64,000 nucleotides of DNA from Oricola indica. GTDB lineage: Bacteria > Pseudomonadota > Alphaproteobacteria > Rhizobiales > Rhizobiaceae. The notes under the pieces are model-generated. The model ran no database searches, had not been told where the DNA came from, and worked only from the letters and a program-made list of their open reading frames with translations. The DNA is taken from positions 558,001-622,000 of the forward strand of contig NZ_JAINFJ010000001.1 in NCBI RefSeq assembly GCF_019966595.1. The letters run 5' to 3'. Made by a program: the position numbers and the translations under genes. Shown here one piece after another: positions 44,349-53,697 of this stretch (the first letter of the stretch is position 1; each line of letters opens with the position of its first letter).

Positions 44349-45509
44349 TCAAGCAGCCTGTTCCGCGACAGAATGAAGGATGTGGCGCCCCACATTGCGG
44401 ATGTCGCGCTCGCCGCAGAACGCCATGGTCAGATCCAGTTCATTGCGGATAATCTCAAGCGCACGTCTGACGCCAGCCTCGCCGCCAGCGCCGAGCCCGT
44501 AGAGCCAGGAACGGCCGATATATGTGCCCTTGGCGCCGAGTGCGAGCGCCCGCAGCACGTCTTGTCCGGAAGAGATACCGCCGTCGAAATGCACCTCGAC
44601 ACGGTCTCCGACAGCGTCAACGATGGACTGCAGAACCGAGATCGATGATGGCGCGCCGTCAAGCTGGCGACCGCCATGGTTGGAGACGACGATCGCATCG
44701 GCGCCGTTTTCCGCCGCCATTCGTGCGTCATCGGCGTTCATGATGCCCTTGAGTATCAACTTGCGCGGCCACTTGTTCCGGATGCGGGCGATCTTTCCCC
44801 AGTTCAGTTCCGGGTCGAACTGTTCCGCGGTCCATGACGAAAGCGACGACAAATCGCTCACATTCTTCGCATGACCGACAATGTTGCCGAATGACCGGTT
44901 GCGTGTCCGAAGCATGTCCACGCACCAGCGTGGTCTGCTCGCCATCTGCAGAAAGCTGCTCAAACCGAGTTTCGGCGGCGCGCCGAGCCCGTTACGGATG
45001 TCCTTGTGTCGCTGGCCGAGGATCTGGAGATCAAGGGTCAGCACCAGCGCGTCGCATCCCGCAGCATCGGCGCGCTCGATCAGGTTATCGACGAAATCGA
45101 GGTCGCGCATCACATAGAGCTGGAACCAGAACGGTGCATCCGTGGCCGCCGCAACCGCCTCGATCGAACAGATGCTCATGGTCGAAAGCGTGAAAGGAAC
45201 ACCGAAGCGGGCGGCAGCGCGCGCGCCGAGAATCTCGCCGTCAGCGTGCTGCATGCCCGTCAGCCCGGTCGGAGCGAGCGCGACGGGCATGGAAACGTCC
45301 CTTCCCGCCATCTCGCTCCGCGTCGTGCGGTTCGACAGATCGACGGCCACCCGCTGCTCGAACAGGATCGACCCGAGATCGTCACTATTCGCCCGGTAGG
45401 TACCCTCCGTCCACGATCCGCTGTCCGCATAGTCGAAAAACATGCGCGGCACCCTGGCGCGCGCCATGTCCTTCAGGTCGGCAATCGTCAGCGCCTGATC
45501 CAGCCTCAT
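44349..45509 (-). CDS. FMN-dependent alpha-hydroxy-acid dehydrogenase (L-lactate dehydrogenase-like)
   Basis: A 386-residue LldD-type flavoprotein that oxidises L-2-hydroxy acids such as L-lactate to 2-keto acids. The FMN site includes PVALAPTGLTGMQH and LILKGI (Lys254); the catalytic base His278 and Arg281 are in VVSNHGGRQLD. It is the last gene of the eleven-gene operon read from 54738, nine bases after the FAH hydrolase gene. If that hydrolase releases L-lactate, this enzyme would return it to pyruvate, completing the pathway. That pairing is inference. Confidence 0.92.
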   Translation of the reverse strand: MRLDQALTIADLKDMARARVPRMFFDYADSGSWTEGTYRANSDDLGSILFEQRVAVDLSNRTTRSEMAGRDVSMPVALAPTGLTGMQHADGEILGARAAARFGVPFTLSTMSICSIEAVAAATDAPFWFQLYVMRDLDFVDNLIERADAAGCDALVLTLDLQILGQRHKDIRNGLGAPPKLGLSSFLQMASRPRWCVDMLRTRNRSFGNIVGHAKNVSDLSSLSSWTAEQFDPELNWGKIARIRNKWPRKLILKGIMNADDARMAAENGADAIVVSNHGGRQLDGAPSSISVLQSIVDAVGDRVEVHFDGGISSGQDVLRALALGAKGTYIGRSWLYGLGAGGEAGVRRALEIIRNELDLTMAFCGERDIRNVGRHILHSVAEQAA

Positions 45510-45518
45510 GTGACAGCC

Positions 45519-46373
45519 CTAGATTTTCGCGTCCCACGCGACGGTCGTTTGCGTCTGTTCGCCGAGGCCTTCGATGCCGAGACGGATGGTCTGGCCTGCT
45601 TTTAGATAGACCGGCGGTGTCTGCCCCATGCCGACGCCCGGGGGGGTGCCCGTCGAGATGATGTCTCCCGGATGCAGGCTCATGAACTGCGACAGGTAGC
45701 TGACGAGATGCGCCACGCCGAACACCATCGTGCGCGTCGAGCCGTCCTGGTAGCGGTGTCTGTCGACCTCCAGCCACATGGCGAGGTTCTGGGGATCGGC
45801 GATTTCGTCCCGTGTCACCAGCCATGGGCCGATCGGGCCGAAACTGTCGGCGCTCTTGCCCTTGACCCACTGGCCCGCCCGCTCGATCTGGAAGGCGCGT
45901 TCGGAGACATCGTTGACGAGGCAGTAGCCGGCCACATGGTCCATCGCCGCGTCCTCGCCGATGTAACGGGCCGCCTTGCCGATCACGATGCCGAGTTCGA
46001 CCTCCCAGTCGGTCTTTTCGCTGCCCTTGGGGATAATGACAGGATCGTTCGGTCCGGTGATCGCGCTGGTCGCCTTGAAGAAGATGATCGGCTCCTCGGG
46101 CACCGCCATGCCGCTTTCGGCGGCATGATCGGCATAGTTCAGGCCGATGCAGATGAACTTGCCGACATGGCCGACACAGGGCCCGATGCGGCTGTCCGCA
46201 TCGAGCACGGGCAGTGCGGCGGGATCGGCCGCGGCGATTGTCGCCAGCCCCTCATCGGTCAGGGCATCGCCGGAGATATCGTCAACGACGGAGGACAGGT
46301 CGCGGATCGTCCCGTCGGAATGAACGATGGCGGGTTTCTCGGCGCCTTTGGCGCCGATGCGCAGAAGTTTCAT
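45519..46373 (-). CDS. Fumarylacetoacetate-hydrolase-family protein (2,4-diketo-3-deoxy-aldonate hydrolase-like)
   Basis: A 284-residue FAH-fold hydrolase. It has the metal-binding Glu pattern in SAITGPNDPVIIPKGS and KTDWEVELGIVIGKAAR, followed by GYCLVNDVSERAFQ and the C-terminal ISTGTPPGVGMGQ. The overall sequence, from MKLLRIGAKGAEKPAIV on, resembles enzymes that cleave 2,4-diketo-3-deoxy-L-fuconate or -rhamnonate to pyruvate and L-lactate. The position next to a lactate-dehydrogenase-like gene and an SDR supports that. The exact substrate is not proven. Confidence 0.88.
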   Translation of the reverse strand: MKLLRIGAKGAEKPAIVHSDGTIRDLSSVVDDISGDALTDEGLATIAAADPAALPVLDADSRIGPCVGHVGKFICIGLNYADHAAESGMAVPEEPIIFFKATSAITGPNDPVIIPKGSEKTDWEVELGIVIGKAARYIGEDAAMDHVAGYCLVNDVSERAFQIERAGQWVKGKSADSFGPIGPWLVTRDEIADPQNLAMWLEVDRHRYQDGSTRTMVFGVAHLVSYLSQFMSLHPGDIISTGTPPGVGMGQTPPVYLKAGQTIRLGIEGLGEQTQTTVAWDAKI

Positions 46374-46394
46374 GAGGTTCTATCCTAATGGAAT

Positions 46395-47141
46395 TCAGTA
46401 AGTCGCCCGGCCGCCGGACAGATCGAAGACCGCGCCGGTGGTGTAAGAGTTCTCCCGCGACAGCAGCCAGGCCACCATTGACGCGACTTCGTCGAGTTCG
46501 AGGAAACGAGCGCGCGGGATTTTCGACAGCATGTAGTCGATATGCTGTTGTGACATCTGGTCGAAAATGCGCGTGCGCGCGGCCGCTGGCGTGATGCAGT
46601 TGACGGCAATATCCTGCCCCGCCAATTCCTTGCCCAGTGACTTGGTCAGCCCGATCACGCCGGCCTTCGAGGCCGAATAGGCCGAAGCATTTGGATTGCC
46701 CTCCTTGCCGGCGATCGACGCAATGTTGACGATGCGCCCATAACCGCGCGCGATCATGCCCGGGAGGACCACCCGGTTGATGTGAAACGTGCCGATCAGG
46801 TTGATGTCCACAATCTTGCGCCATTCGACCGGATCATAGTCCTGCAACGTCGCGTTGCTGCCCGCGATCCCGGCAGAATTCACCAGCAGCGAAACCGGGC
46901 CGGTTTCCGCCTCCACTTCGGCATGGATGCGTTCCAGCGCGGGGAGATCGGTAATGTCGCCGCATTTCGCGGTCGCGGCCCCTCCGAGGCTTGCCGCCGC
47001 TTCACCGGCCAGCTTCTCGTCCATGTCGAGCAGCACAACCCTGGCCCCGCTGTCGACGATGCGTTTCGAGACAGCGAAACCGATCCCCTGCGCGCCTCCG
47101 GTGACGATTGCGACCTGGCCGGAAAGATCAATTCTGTTCAT
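46395..47141 (-). CDS. SDR-family dehydrogenase (2-keto-3-deoxy-aldonate dehydrogenase-like)
   Basis: A 248-residue classical short-chain dehydrogenase. The cofactor motif is VTGGAQGIGFAVSK, with acidic residue LLDMDE after strand 2 favouring NAD; the active site has Ser in NIASIAG, Tyr and Lys in SAYSASKAGVIG. The chain ends DLSGGRATY, an ending I associate with 2-keto-3-deoxy-L-fuconate dehydrogenase-type proteins. It lies 21 bases upstream of the FAH gene. It would oxidise a 2-keto-3-deoxy acid to the diketo acid that the FAH enzyme cleaves. Confidence 0.9.
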   Translation of the reverse strand: MNRIDLSGQVAIVTGGAQGIGFAVSKRIVDSGARVVLLDMDEKLAGEAAASLGGAATAKCGDITDLPALERIHAEVEAETGPVSLLVNSAGIAGSNATLQDYDPVEWRKIVDINLIGTFHINRVVLPGMIARGYGRIVNIASIAGKEGNPNASAYSASKAGVIGLTKSLGKELAGQDIAVNCITPAAARTRIFDQMSQQHIDYMLSKIPRARFLELDEVASMVAWLLSRENSYTTGAVFDLSGGRATY

Positions 47142-47152
47142 CCTGTCGTTCC

Positions 47153-48070
47153 TTATGCAGCGGCGGCTGGTGCGGAAGCGCCCTGCAGCCGTCCGACAAG
47201 CGCCCGCAGCTCATCCAGATCGAACGCATTCAGCCTGAGGCCATTCTCGCGAACATGCGTGCTGCCGATCACGCCGCGATCGAAAAGGATCTGCTTTTCG
47301 CAAGCAATGAAGAACTCGAGCGACTGGTCCTCGAACCACAGCAGCGGCATCATGTTCTCGAAGATGTCACGCGCACCGTCGAGATTGCCTGCCGCAAAAT
47401 TACGGTACAGTTCGACGAACCGGTCCACGACCGCCACGCCCGGCATCACCGCCCATGCGCCGCGTCGGAAAGCATCGACCGTGTAGATGCCGCCATTGCC
47501 CGACATGCAGCGCAGCGCGCCGCCGGTCGCTTCCTGCAATTCGTCGATGCGACGTACCGGCACCGGGCATTCCACCTTCGAATATTTCAGATTCGGGATG
47601 CGTCGCGTCAGATCGATCAGGAATTCGGTGGAGACCGAAACACCCGTCGTCCGCGGCGCGTCCTGATACATGACCGGGATCGAGACTTCACCGGCGATCG
47701 CTTCCAGGAACTTTGCAAAACGCTCGCCCTGCGGCGGCACTCGGCCGGGCGGAAACAGGATCAGCGCATCGGCACCCTTTTCCTCCGCCAGCCTCGCCAT
47801 TTCCTGTGCGCCTTTGACCGAATCCTCGATAACACCGATAGCAGTGTGCGCGCGTCCCTTGGCAGCGTTCATGAAGGTGTCGAGCGTTTCGATCTTCTCG
47901 CTTGGCGTCAGCTTCGTCGGCTCGCTGTTCATCGCGAAGATCGACAGGCTCCGGCATCCCTTGTCGATGGCGTAATCGACGATGTTAACCAGACCTTCGT
48001 GGTCCACATCGCCATTGTCCTTGAACGGCGTGTTGAGCACCGGGCAAACGCCCTGGAAAGGTTCGTCCAT
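47153..48070 (-). CDS. Dihydrodipicolinate-synthase-family aldolase/lyase
   Basis: A 305-residue TIM-barrel class I aldolase of the DapA/NanA superfamily. The Schiff-base Lys165 is in LKYSKVECP and the conserved Tyr135 in IPVMYQDAP. The usual GTTGE phosphate/carboxylate loop reads AMNSEPTKL, as in sugar-acid-specific members rather than lysine biosynthesis. The ATG at 48070 has AAGGAG before it. It could cleave or dehydrate a 2-keto-3-deoxy acid, giving an alternative to the dehydrogenase-FAH route in the same operon. Confidence 0.9.
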   Translation of the reverse strand: MDEPFQGVCPVLNTPFKDNGDVDHEGLVNIVDYAIDKGCRSLSIFAMNSEPTKLTPSEKIETLDTFMNAAKGRAHTAIGVIEDSVKGAQEMARLAEEKGADALILFPPGRVPPQGERFAKFLEAIAGEVSIPVMYQDAPRTTGVSVSTEFLIDLTRRIPNLKYSKVECPVPVRRIDELQEATGGALRCMSGNGGIYTVDAFRRGAWAVMPGVAVVDRFVELYRNFAAGNLDGARDIFENMMPLLWFEDQSLEFFIACEKQILFDRGVIGSTHVRENGLRLNAFDLDELRALVGRLQGASAPAAAA

Positions 48071-48089
48071 TTCATTCTCCTTGTATGGT

Positions 48090-48848
48090 TTAAAGCAGTT
48101 GGCCGCCGTCGACATGGATCACCTGACCGGTGATGAAGGCGGCGTGGTCCGAAGCCAGGAACGTCGCGATGCCCGCCAAATCGTCAGGTATGCCGATACG
48201 GCCCATTGGTGTGCGCGAAACGATCGTGTCGTGGCGATCCGGATCGGAGAGCGCCGTCTCGGTCATGTTTGTGCGGATCGTGCCCGGCGCGACGGAATTC
48301 GCGGTGATCCCGTAGCTTGCCAGTTCAAGGGCGAGACCGCGCGTAAGCATGTCCATTCCCGCCTTCGACACGCAGTAATGCGTCCGGCGCGGCTCGGCGC
48401 GCCGGCCGGAAATCGAGGAAATGTTGATGATCCGGCCGCCTTTGCCGCGACGTACGAGCGATTGCGCCGTCAACTGCGCGCACAACATTGCCGCCTTCAG
48501 GTTGACGTTGAGCATGCGGTCCCATTCGGACTCTTCCAGCGTCAGGAAGTCGACATAGGAAACGATGCCGGCATTGTTGACGAGGATGTCGACGCCGCCC
48601 TTCTCCTGATCGAGTTCGGCAAAGAGGGTGCGGATCGCCTCCGTGTTCCCCGCATCGAGCGCGAAAGCCTCCGCGGAGCGGCCCCGCGCCCGCGCATCTT
48701 CCACGAAGCCGGCCGCATCGTTCGCTTGACTCAGATAGGTGATGAAGACCCGTGCGCCGGCATCCAGCATGGATTTCGCGATCGCCCGCCCGATGCCCGA
48801 TGAACCGCCGGTCACCAGCACGGTCTTGCCCGAAAGATCGATCAGCAT
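48090..48848 (-). CDS. SDR-family dehydrogenase (sugar dehydrogenase-like)
   Basis: A 252-residue short-chain dehydrogenase with VTGGSSGIGRAIAKS, NNAGIVSY, Ser in NISSISG and catalytic Tyr/Lys in THYCVSKAGMD. The ending TGQVIHVDGGQLL is typical of the family. It overlaps the upstream metallo-hydrolase gene by seven bases. Within the inferred pathway it would be the aldose 1-dehydrogenase that forms the lactone opened by the neighbouring hydrolase; this assignment is by context. Confidence 0.9.
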   Translation of the reverse strand: MLIDLSGKTVLVTGGSSGIGRAIAKSMLDAGARVFITYLSQANDAAGFVEDARARGRSAEAFALDAGNTEAIRTLFAELDQEKGGVDILVNNAGIVSYVDFLTLEESEWDRMLNVNLKAAMLCAQLTAQSLVRRGKGGRIINISSISGRRAEPRRTHYCVSKAGMDMLTRGLALELASYGITANSVAPGTIRTNMTETALSDPDRHDTIVSRTPMGRIGIPDDLAGIATFLASDHAAFITGQVIHVDGGQLL

Positions 48849-49597
48849 GATTGCGCTCCCGTTCCGTTGATTTGCCGCGCGGCATCGAGATCGTGGCTTG
48901 GCAGCACGATGCCGTCGAAATCCGAAAGCAGGTCGATCACTGCCCGTGACTCCTCGGGCGACGACGTCAGCCCGATCGCGGTTTTCCGCCTGAGATTGTC
49001 CAGCAGGAAGATCGCGTCGCCGGGCATGATCACGCGCCCGGCATCCGTTTCACATTCGACCATGATGCTTCCCGGCGTATGACCGCCGACATGGCGGGTA
49101 CGTACGCCCGGCAGCGGTTCGGCGCTGTCCGGCAGCAGCGAAAGGCGATCCGCGGGCAATGCCTCGAGGAACGCCAGCGCTCCTGCAAGCTGCGGCAGAG
49201 CGGCCCGTGCGCCTTCGCCCCGCGCCCAGCCCCATTCCCGCTCGCCGACAAAGAAGCGCGCTCGTCCGAAAACATCCACATTCGACGCATGGTCGTAGTG
49301 AAGATGCGTCAGGATGACCGCGTCTATATCGTCGGGCGAAAGGCCGGCCGACGCCAGTTGCGCCTGAATTGGCCGCCGGCCCGCAGCCTGCCATGAGCGT
49401 CCATTGGTCTTCACTGTCGCGTTGATGACCCCGAAATCGCTGATCCCGGTATCCACCAGCGCGGTGAAGTCCGGTGCCCTGAGCAGCCAGCAGAAACAGC
49501 CGATGGGTCGCAGCGTCGAGGGCGCGCCGCCCTCGAACAGCACGGCCTCGCTCGCCTCGATCTCGGCGAAGGACAGGGGAGTAATTTCGCAGGTCAT
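48842..49597 (-). CDS. Metallo-beta-lactamase-fold hydrolase (lactonase-like)
   Basis: A 251-residue MBL-fold protein with THLHYDHASN (His98, His100, Asp102, His103), a further metal His in VGGHTPGS near residue 170 and Asp in MPGDAIF. This HxHxDH form is shared with N-acyl-homoserine lactonases and related lactonases. It has no signal peptide. Lying between a sugar-type SDR and an enolase-superfamily dehydratase, it may hydrolyse the sugar lactone to the aldonate, a job more often done by SMP-30 or amidohydrolase-type lactonases. Quorum-signal hydrolysis cannot be excluded from sequence. Confidence 0.88.
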   Translation of the reverse strand: MTCEITPLSFAEIEASEAVLFEGGAPSTLRPIGCFCWLLRAPDFTALVDTGISDFGVINATVKTNGRSWQAAGRRPIQAQLASAGLSPDDIDAVILTHLHYDHASNVDVFGRARFFVGEREWGWARGEGARAALPQLAGALAFLEALPADRLSLLPDSAEPLPGVRTRHVGGHTPGSIMVECETDAGRVIMPGDAIFLLDNLRRKTAIGLTSSPEESRAVIDLLSDFDGIVLPSHDLDAARQINGTGAQSC

Positions 49598-49604
49598 CGC
49601 ACGA

Positions 49605-50765
49605 TCAGTCCGACTCGACCTTGAAGCGCTGGATATGACCGGGCTTGTAGGCGTATTTCTCGATGATTTCGTCGGTGATGTGGATGCCGAGACCGGGGCT
49701 GTCCGGCACGATCAGATTGCCGTCCACCATCTCGATCGGCTCCACCAGAAGGTCTTCCCGCAGACCATTGGCGATCTGCTGGTATTCGCAGATCAGCGCG
49801 TTCGGGATTGCCGCGAGAAGATGCAGGTGCGCGGTCAGCGAAGCGCCCGTGCGGAAGACATGCGGCGCAATCGGCTTGCCATAGAGCGCCGCGTATTCGG
49901 CAATGCGCTTCACCTCGCTGATGCCGCCGGCATGGGTCACGTCCGGCTGCAGGATATCGACAGCGTTCGCATCGACCAGCGCCTTGAACTCGTAGATCGA
50001 GCAGCCGTTCTCGCCGCCCGCTACCGGGACCGCGCTGGCCGCGCGCACTTGCGCATAGCTGTCGATCTCGTCGGTCCGCACCGGCTCCTCGAGGAAAAAC
50101 AGGTCGATTTCAGCGAGCGCCTTGGTAACCTCGATTGCTTCCAGGACGGTCCACGGTTCGGGCACGTAGCCCTGCCCCGCGTCTAGCATTACATCCATGT
50201 CCGGCCCTGCGGCCTCGCGTGTCGCGCGAGCGATCTCGACGTCCCTCTTCGCGGAAATGCCGCCCCGAACCTTCACGGCCGTAAAGCCGCGCTCGCGATA
50301 ACTCGCCACTTCTTCCTTCAGCGATTCAAGCGGTTGGGTCATGCCGCCGCTGGCATAGGCGCGGATCCGATCGCGATGCTTGCCGCCGAGCAGGCTGTGC
50401 ACCGGTACACCGAGCGCCTTGCCCTTCAGGTCCCAGAGCGCGTTCTCGATGCCGCTGATAACGCCCATCGCGAGGCCGCGACGGCCCCAATTCGCGCCGA
50501 GTTTGTAGAGCTTGCGCTGCAGGACCTCGATCTCGAACGGGTCCTTGCCGATCAGCATCGGCGAAATCGAGTCGCAGATCGCCTTGGCGGCTTCCGGCAG
50601 ATAATGACCCGTGCCCATCTCGCCGAGACCGTAGACGCCCTTGTCGGTGAAGACCTGCACCAGCGTGCTGTTCCACACCCGAACCTCGCCGCCGGACCAG
50701 CCCCACACCTCGTCATCGGTGTAGACCTGCGAAAGAAGGATCGGGCGAACCTCTGTGATTTTCAT
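49605..50765 (-). CDS. Mandelate racemase/enolase-superfamily sugar-acid dehydratase
   Basis: A 386-residue enolase-superfamily enzyme that removes water from an aldonate to give a 2-keto-3-deoxy acid. The two-domain layout is normal. Visible catalytic residues: Lys165 in AVKVRGG, metal ligands Asp195 (MLDAGQGY), Glu226 (FLEEPV) and Glu252 (GGENG), and the Asp275-His302 dyad in QPDVTHAGG and APHVFRTG. It lies seven bases upstream of the MBL-fold gene. Galactonate, fuconate or rhamnonate dehydratase are all possible. Confidence 0.92.
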   Translation of the reverse strand: MKITEVRPILLSQVYTDDEVWGWSGGEVRVWNSTLVQVFTDKGVYGLGEMGTGHYLPEAAKAICDSISPMLIGKDPFEIEVLQRKLYKLGANWGRRGLAMGVISGIENALWDLKGKALGVPVHSLLGGKHRDRIRAYASGGMTQPLESLKEEVASYRERGFTAVKVRGGISAKRDVEIARATREAAGPDMDVMLDAGQGYVPEPWTVLEAIEVTKALAEIDLFFLEEPVRTDEIDSYAQVRAASAVPVAGGENGCSIYEFKALVDANAVDILQPDVTHAGGISEVKRIAEYAALYGKPIAPHVFRTGASLTAHLHLLAAIPNALICEYQQIANGLREDLLVEPIEMVDGNLIVPDSPGLGIHITDEIIEKYAYKPGHIQRFKVESD

Positions 50766-50769
50766 GTGA

Positions 50770-51894
50770 TCAATTCTCCATAAGGGAAGTGTGTGCGCGA
50801 GGCTTGGGAAGATCTCCCGCGTCGGAAATGCGTGAATGCCCCTCGATCCAGCCGAGATTCATCGGAAACGTGACCGTCTCCCCCGCATCGAGCGTGTAGT
50901 GAACGCCCCTCTTCACGGCCTCGGCGAGACCGTAAGCCGGGTAGCTGGTGAAGGGTTCGAGCGCGAAGATGTTGCCGGTCCCGAACCAGGGATATCCGTA
51001 CGAGCCGCGAAAATTCTGCCAGTACCAGAGATACGGCAACTGCGCCGCCGGCCAGCGCATGTAGAGCCCGCAGGCCTGCCGACGGTTCATCAGGGCGAAC
51101 CAGCCGTCATTGCCGTGCAAGTAGATCATGTCGCAGTTCTCGGTGGTCCCGGAGCGCGGTATCCGCGATCCATCGACCTGTGCTCCGCCGGCCGTTTCCA
51201 GCGATGGCCAGGCGAAGTCGCCACCGACAGGAAACATGTTCCGGCGCATGCCCGGTTGCCGGGCATCGGGATCGAGTACGGAGCCCGTATTCGTTTCCGC
51301 ACGCGTCGCCGCGACATCGAGCGCCCAGTCGCCGTCTCCATAGCGCTCGGCATCAAAAGTCAGGTGCTGCCCCCACATGAAATCCATCGACTGGCGCGAT
51401 GTATTGGTCACCGTTTCGACCACGTCGAAGACCGGGTCTCCGTCTCGCAGCCGGACCGTGCGAACAAGGCTGAACGGCGTCTGCGACGTTGCCGCCTCGA
51501 ATGACACGCTCAGGCTGTCGCCGTCATTGGAACACTCCGTAACACGCCAATCGAGCCGCCATCCCTCGCCCATCATCTCGTGGGCCGCGCCATCATGGCT
51601 GCAGGCACTGCCGCCATTGGGAAAGACCGATTGCCAGCCGCCGGCGAAGCCGTTGACGAAGGCGGAACCGGCCGGTGTCGCCGAAGGCGGAAAACCGTGG
51701 CGGTCGGCCATGCGCTCGGGCATGTGCCCGAACACCTCGAAGTCTCTCGGCTTGTAACAGGCCGAGACGATCTCCGCCCCGCGTTCCGGCATCACCGAAA
51801 CCCGCCAGTGCTCGTTCTCCAGAATGGAGAGCCGGAAGCCCTTGTAGGTGAAATCACCATTGAATCTGAGGGCATTGGCGCCGCTGTGAAACAT
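50770..51894 (-). CDS. Aldose 1-epimerase-like (galactose mutarotase superfamily) protein
   Basis: A 374-residue beta-sandwich protein of the galactose mutarotase-like superfamily. Recognisable are RVSVMPERGAEIVSACY near the N terminus, FMWGQHLTFD with the conserved His, and the C-terminal FALEPFTSYPAYGLAEAV with the catalytic Glu position. It is longer than classical GalM and has a central insertion. GGGGAG precedes the ATG. It would interconvert anomers of the imported sugar ahead of the dehydrogenase, in an operon position consistent with that. Confidence 0.78.
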   Translation of the reverse strand: MFHSGANALRFNGDFTYKGFRLSILENEHWRVSVMPERGAEIVSACYKPRDFEVFGHMPERMADRHGFPPSATPAGSAFVNGFAGGWQSVFPNGGSACSHDGAAHEMMGEGWRLDWRVTECSNDGDSLSVSFEAATSQTPFSLVRTVRLRDGDPVFDVVETVTNTSRQSMDFMWGQHLTFDAERYGDGDWALDVAATRAETNTGSVLDPDARQPGMRRNMFPVGGDFAWPSLETAGGAQVDGSRIPRSGTTENCDMIYLHGNDGWFALMNRRQACGLYMRWPAAQLPYLWYWQNFRGSYGYPWFGTGNIFALEPFTSYPAYGLAEAVKRGVHYTLDAGETVTFPMNLGWIEGHSRISDAGDLPKPRAHTSLMEN

Positions 51895-51904
51895 CTCCCC
51901 GCCC

Positions 51905-53182
51905 CTACCGAATGAACACGCTGGGCAGGTAGGTGACGGTCTGCGGCACGAAGGCGATCAAAGCCATCACGATGATGAAGATCGGAATCATCGGCGCGAT
52001 ATGCCGGCTCGTCCGTGCAAGCCCCGTTCCCGCGAGCGAACTGGTGAGGAAGAGCAGCACGCCGACCGGAGGCGTGATGCCGCCCAGATTGAGCGCAATC
52101 ACCATAAGGACGCCGAACTGCACCGGATCGAACCCCACGGCGGCTCCAATCGGCGCCAGCACCGGCACCAGGATAATGATGATCACCATCGTCTCGATCA
52201 CGCAGCCAAGAATGATCAGCATGCCGACGATCAGTCCCAGAATGGCGAACTTGTTCGAGGAAATGGAAAACAGGAAGCCGCGCATCGCTGCAGGAACCTG
52301 CTCGATGGCCATGATGTAGGAGAAGATCGCTGCAAACGAGATCACGAGCAGCACCGATGCCGTGACGACCGCCGATTTGACGAAGATTTCCTTCAGCTCC
52401 CCAAGCGGCAATTCGCGATAGACGAAAGCGCTGATGACGAAGGCGTAGATCGCCGCGACAGCGCCCGCCTCGGTCGCCGTGAAGACGCCAGCCAGGATAC
52501 CGCCGACGATCAGCACCGGTGTCAGTAGCGCCCAGAACGCGGACCGGAAGCTGCGCCACAACTCGCCGAAGCTCGCGGACGGCTCAACCGGATAGTTCTC
52601 CTTCTTTGCGTAGAAATAGGAGTAGATCATCAGTCCAAGGCCGATCAGGACGCCCGGGACGATGCCACCCACGAACAGCGCACCGATCGATACGCCGGTG
52701 AGGCTGCCATAGACGATCATCAGCATGCTTGGCGGAATGATCATGCCGATCGAGCCTGCCGCAGCGATCAGTGCGGCCGAGAAAGCGGGGTTGAATCCCT
52801 TCTGGCGCATCGACGGGATCAGCACCGACCCGACAGCGGACGCATCCGCGACGCCAGACCCCGAAATGCCCGCGAAGATCATGCTGGTGACGATCGCAAC
52901 CTGCGCAAGGCCGCCGCGAATGGCGCCGACAAGCGAGTTGGCGAAATTCACGATGCGCAGCGAAATGCCGCCCGCTTCCATGCAGATGCCTGCGAAAACG
53001 AAGAATGGGACGGCCAGAAAGGGGAAACTGTCGATCCCGCCGATCATCTTCTGGGCGACCACGAAACCGGGCTGCCCGGAGAAGAACAGGAAGGTGCCCG
53101 CCCCGGCAACACCGATGGCGAAGACGATCGGCAAGCCGATCAGCGTGAGCAGGAAGAACAGTCCAAAGAGAGGAAACAGCAT
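51905..53182 (-). CDS. TRAP transporter large permease (DctM family)
   Basis: A 425-residue membrane protein with about twelve helices. DctM signatures: AGISGSGVADASAVGSVLIP near residue 95, GSIGMIIPPSMLMIVYG and NLGGITPPVGVLLFL toward the end. It follows the small permease by five bases and precedes the epimerase-like gene by ten. It forms the sodium-coupled channel for the solute bound by the protein encoded at 53746-54738. Confidence 0.94.
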   Translation of the reverse strand: MLFPLFGLFFLLTLIGLPIVFAIGVAGAGTFLFFSGQPGFVVAQKMIGGIDSFPFLAVPFFVFAGICMEAGGISLRIVNFANSLVGAIRGGLAQVAIVTSMIFAGISGSGVADASAVGSVLIPSMRQKGFNPAFSAALIAAAGSIGMIIPPSMLMIVYGSLTGVSIGALFVGGIVPGVLIGLGLMIYSYFYAKKENYPVEPSASFGELWRSFRSAFWALLTPVLIVGGILAGVFTATEAGAVAAIYAFVISAFVYRELPLGELKEIFVKSAVVTASVLLVISFAAIFSYIMAIEQVPAAMRGFLFSISSNKFAILGLIVGMLIILGCVIETMVIIIILVPVLAPIGAAVGFDPVQFGVLMVIALNLGGITPPVGVLLFLTSSLAGTGLARTSRHIAPMIPIFIIVMALIAFVPQTVTYLPSVFIR

Positions 53183-53187
53183 GACGG

Positions 53188-53667
53188 TTACGCCTCTTCG
53201 CGTCCGTCGAGGACGGCGATAATGCGGTCAATGGTGACGACGATCATGAACGTCATTCCGAGCGGAACAGCGCCGTAGACGATGGCCTGCGGCAGTTCGA
53301 GCGCCGGCGTGATCTGTGTCATCGTCAGCGAGACGATCTTCACGCCGAAGAACAGCGCAGCCGAAAGAAAGGCCAGGATGATCACGTTGATGCCAACGAG
53401 CGCGGCGACATGCAGCTTCGCAGGCAGGGACCGGTAGGTATCGAAGGCCGAGAAAGCCTTGCGCTGAACGGCAAGAGACCCCGAAAGGAACACGATATAG
53501 AACAGGAGGATCTTGGAGACCTCCTCCGCCCAGGCGACCGAGTCATTGAGAAAGAAGCGATTGAAAACCTGAATGCCCGTCAGGCCGATCAAGATCGCAA
53601 ACAGGATCGCAACGATCCATTCCACTGCGGCGACCACCGCAGAAGCGAACGAATGAAACCAGGTCAT
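53188..53667 (-). CDS. TRAP transporter small permease (DctQ family)
   Basis: A 159-residue four-helix protein. The motif FNRFFLNDSVAWAEEVSKIL, with conserved WAEE, is characteristic of DctQ. The ATG at 53667 has AAGGA about ten bases upstream. An in-frame start at 53706 would run into the hairpin after dctP and was rejected. Confidence 0.9.
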   Translation of the reverse strand: MTWFHSFASAVVAAVEWIVAILFAILIGLTGIQVFNRFFLNDSVAWAEEVSKILLFYIVFLSGSLAVQRKAFSAFDTYRSLPAKLHVAALVGINVIILAFLSAALFFGVKIVSLTMTQITPALELPQAIVYGAVPLGMTFMIVVTIDRIIAVLDGREEA

Positions 53668-53697
53668 TTCCGAATTCCTTGAACGAGTTTCCCGATT

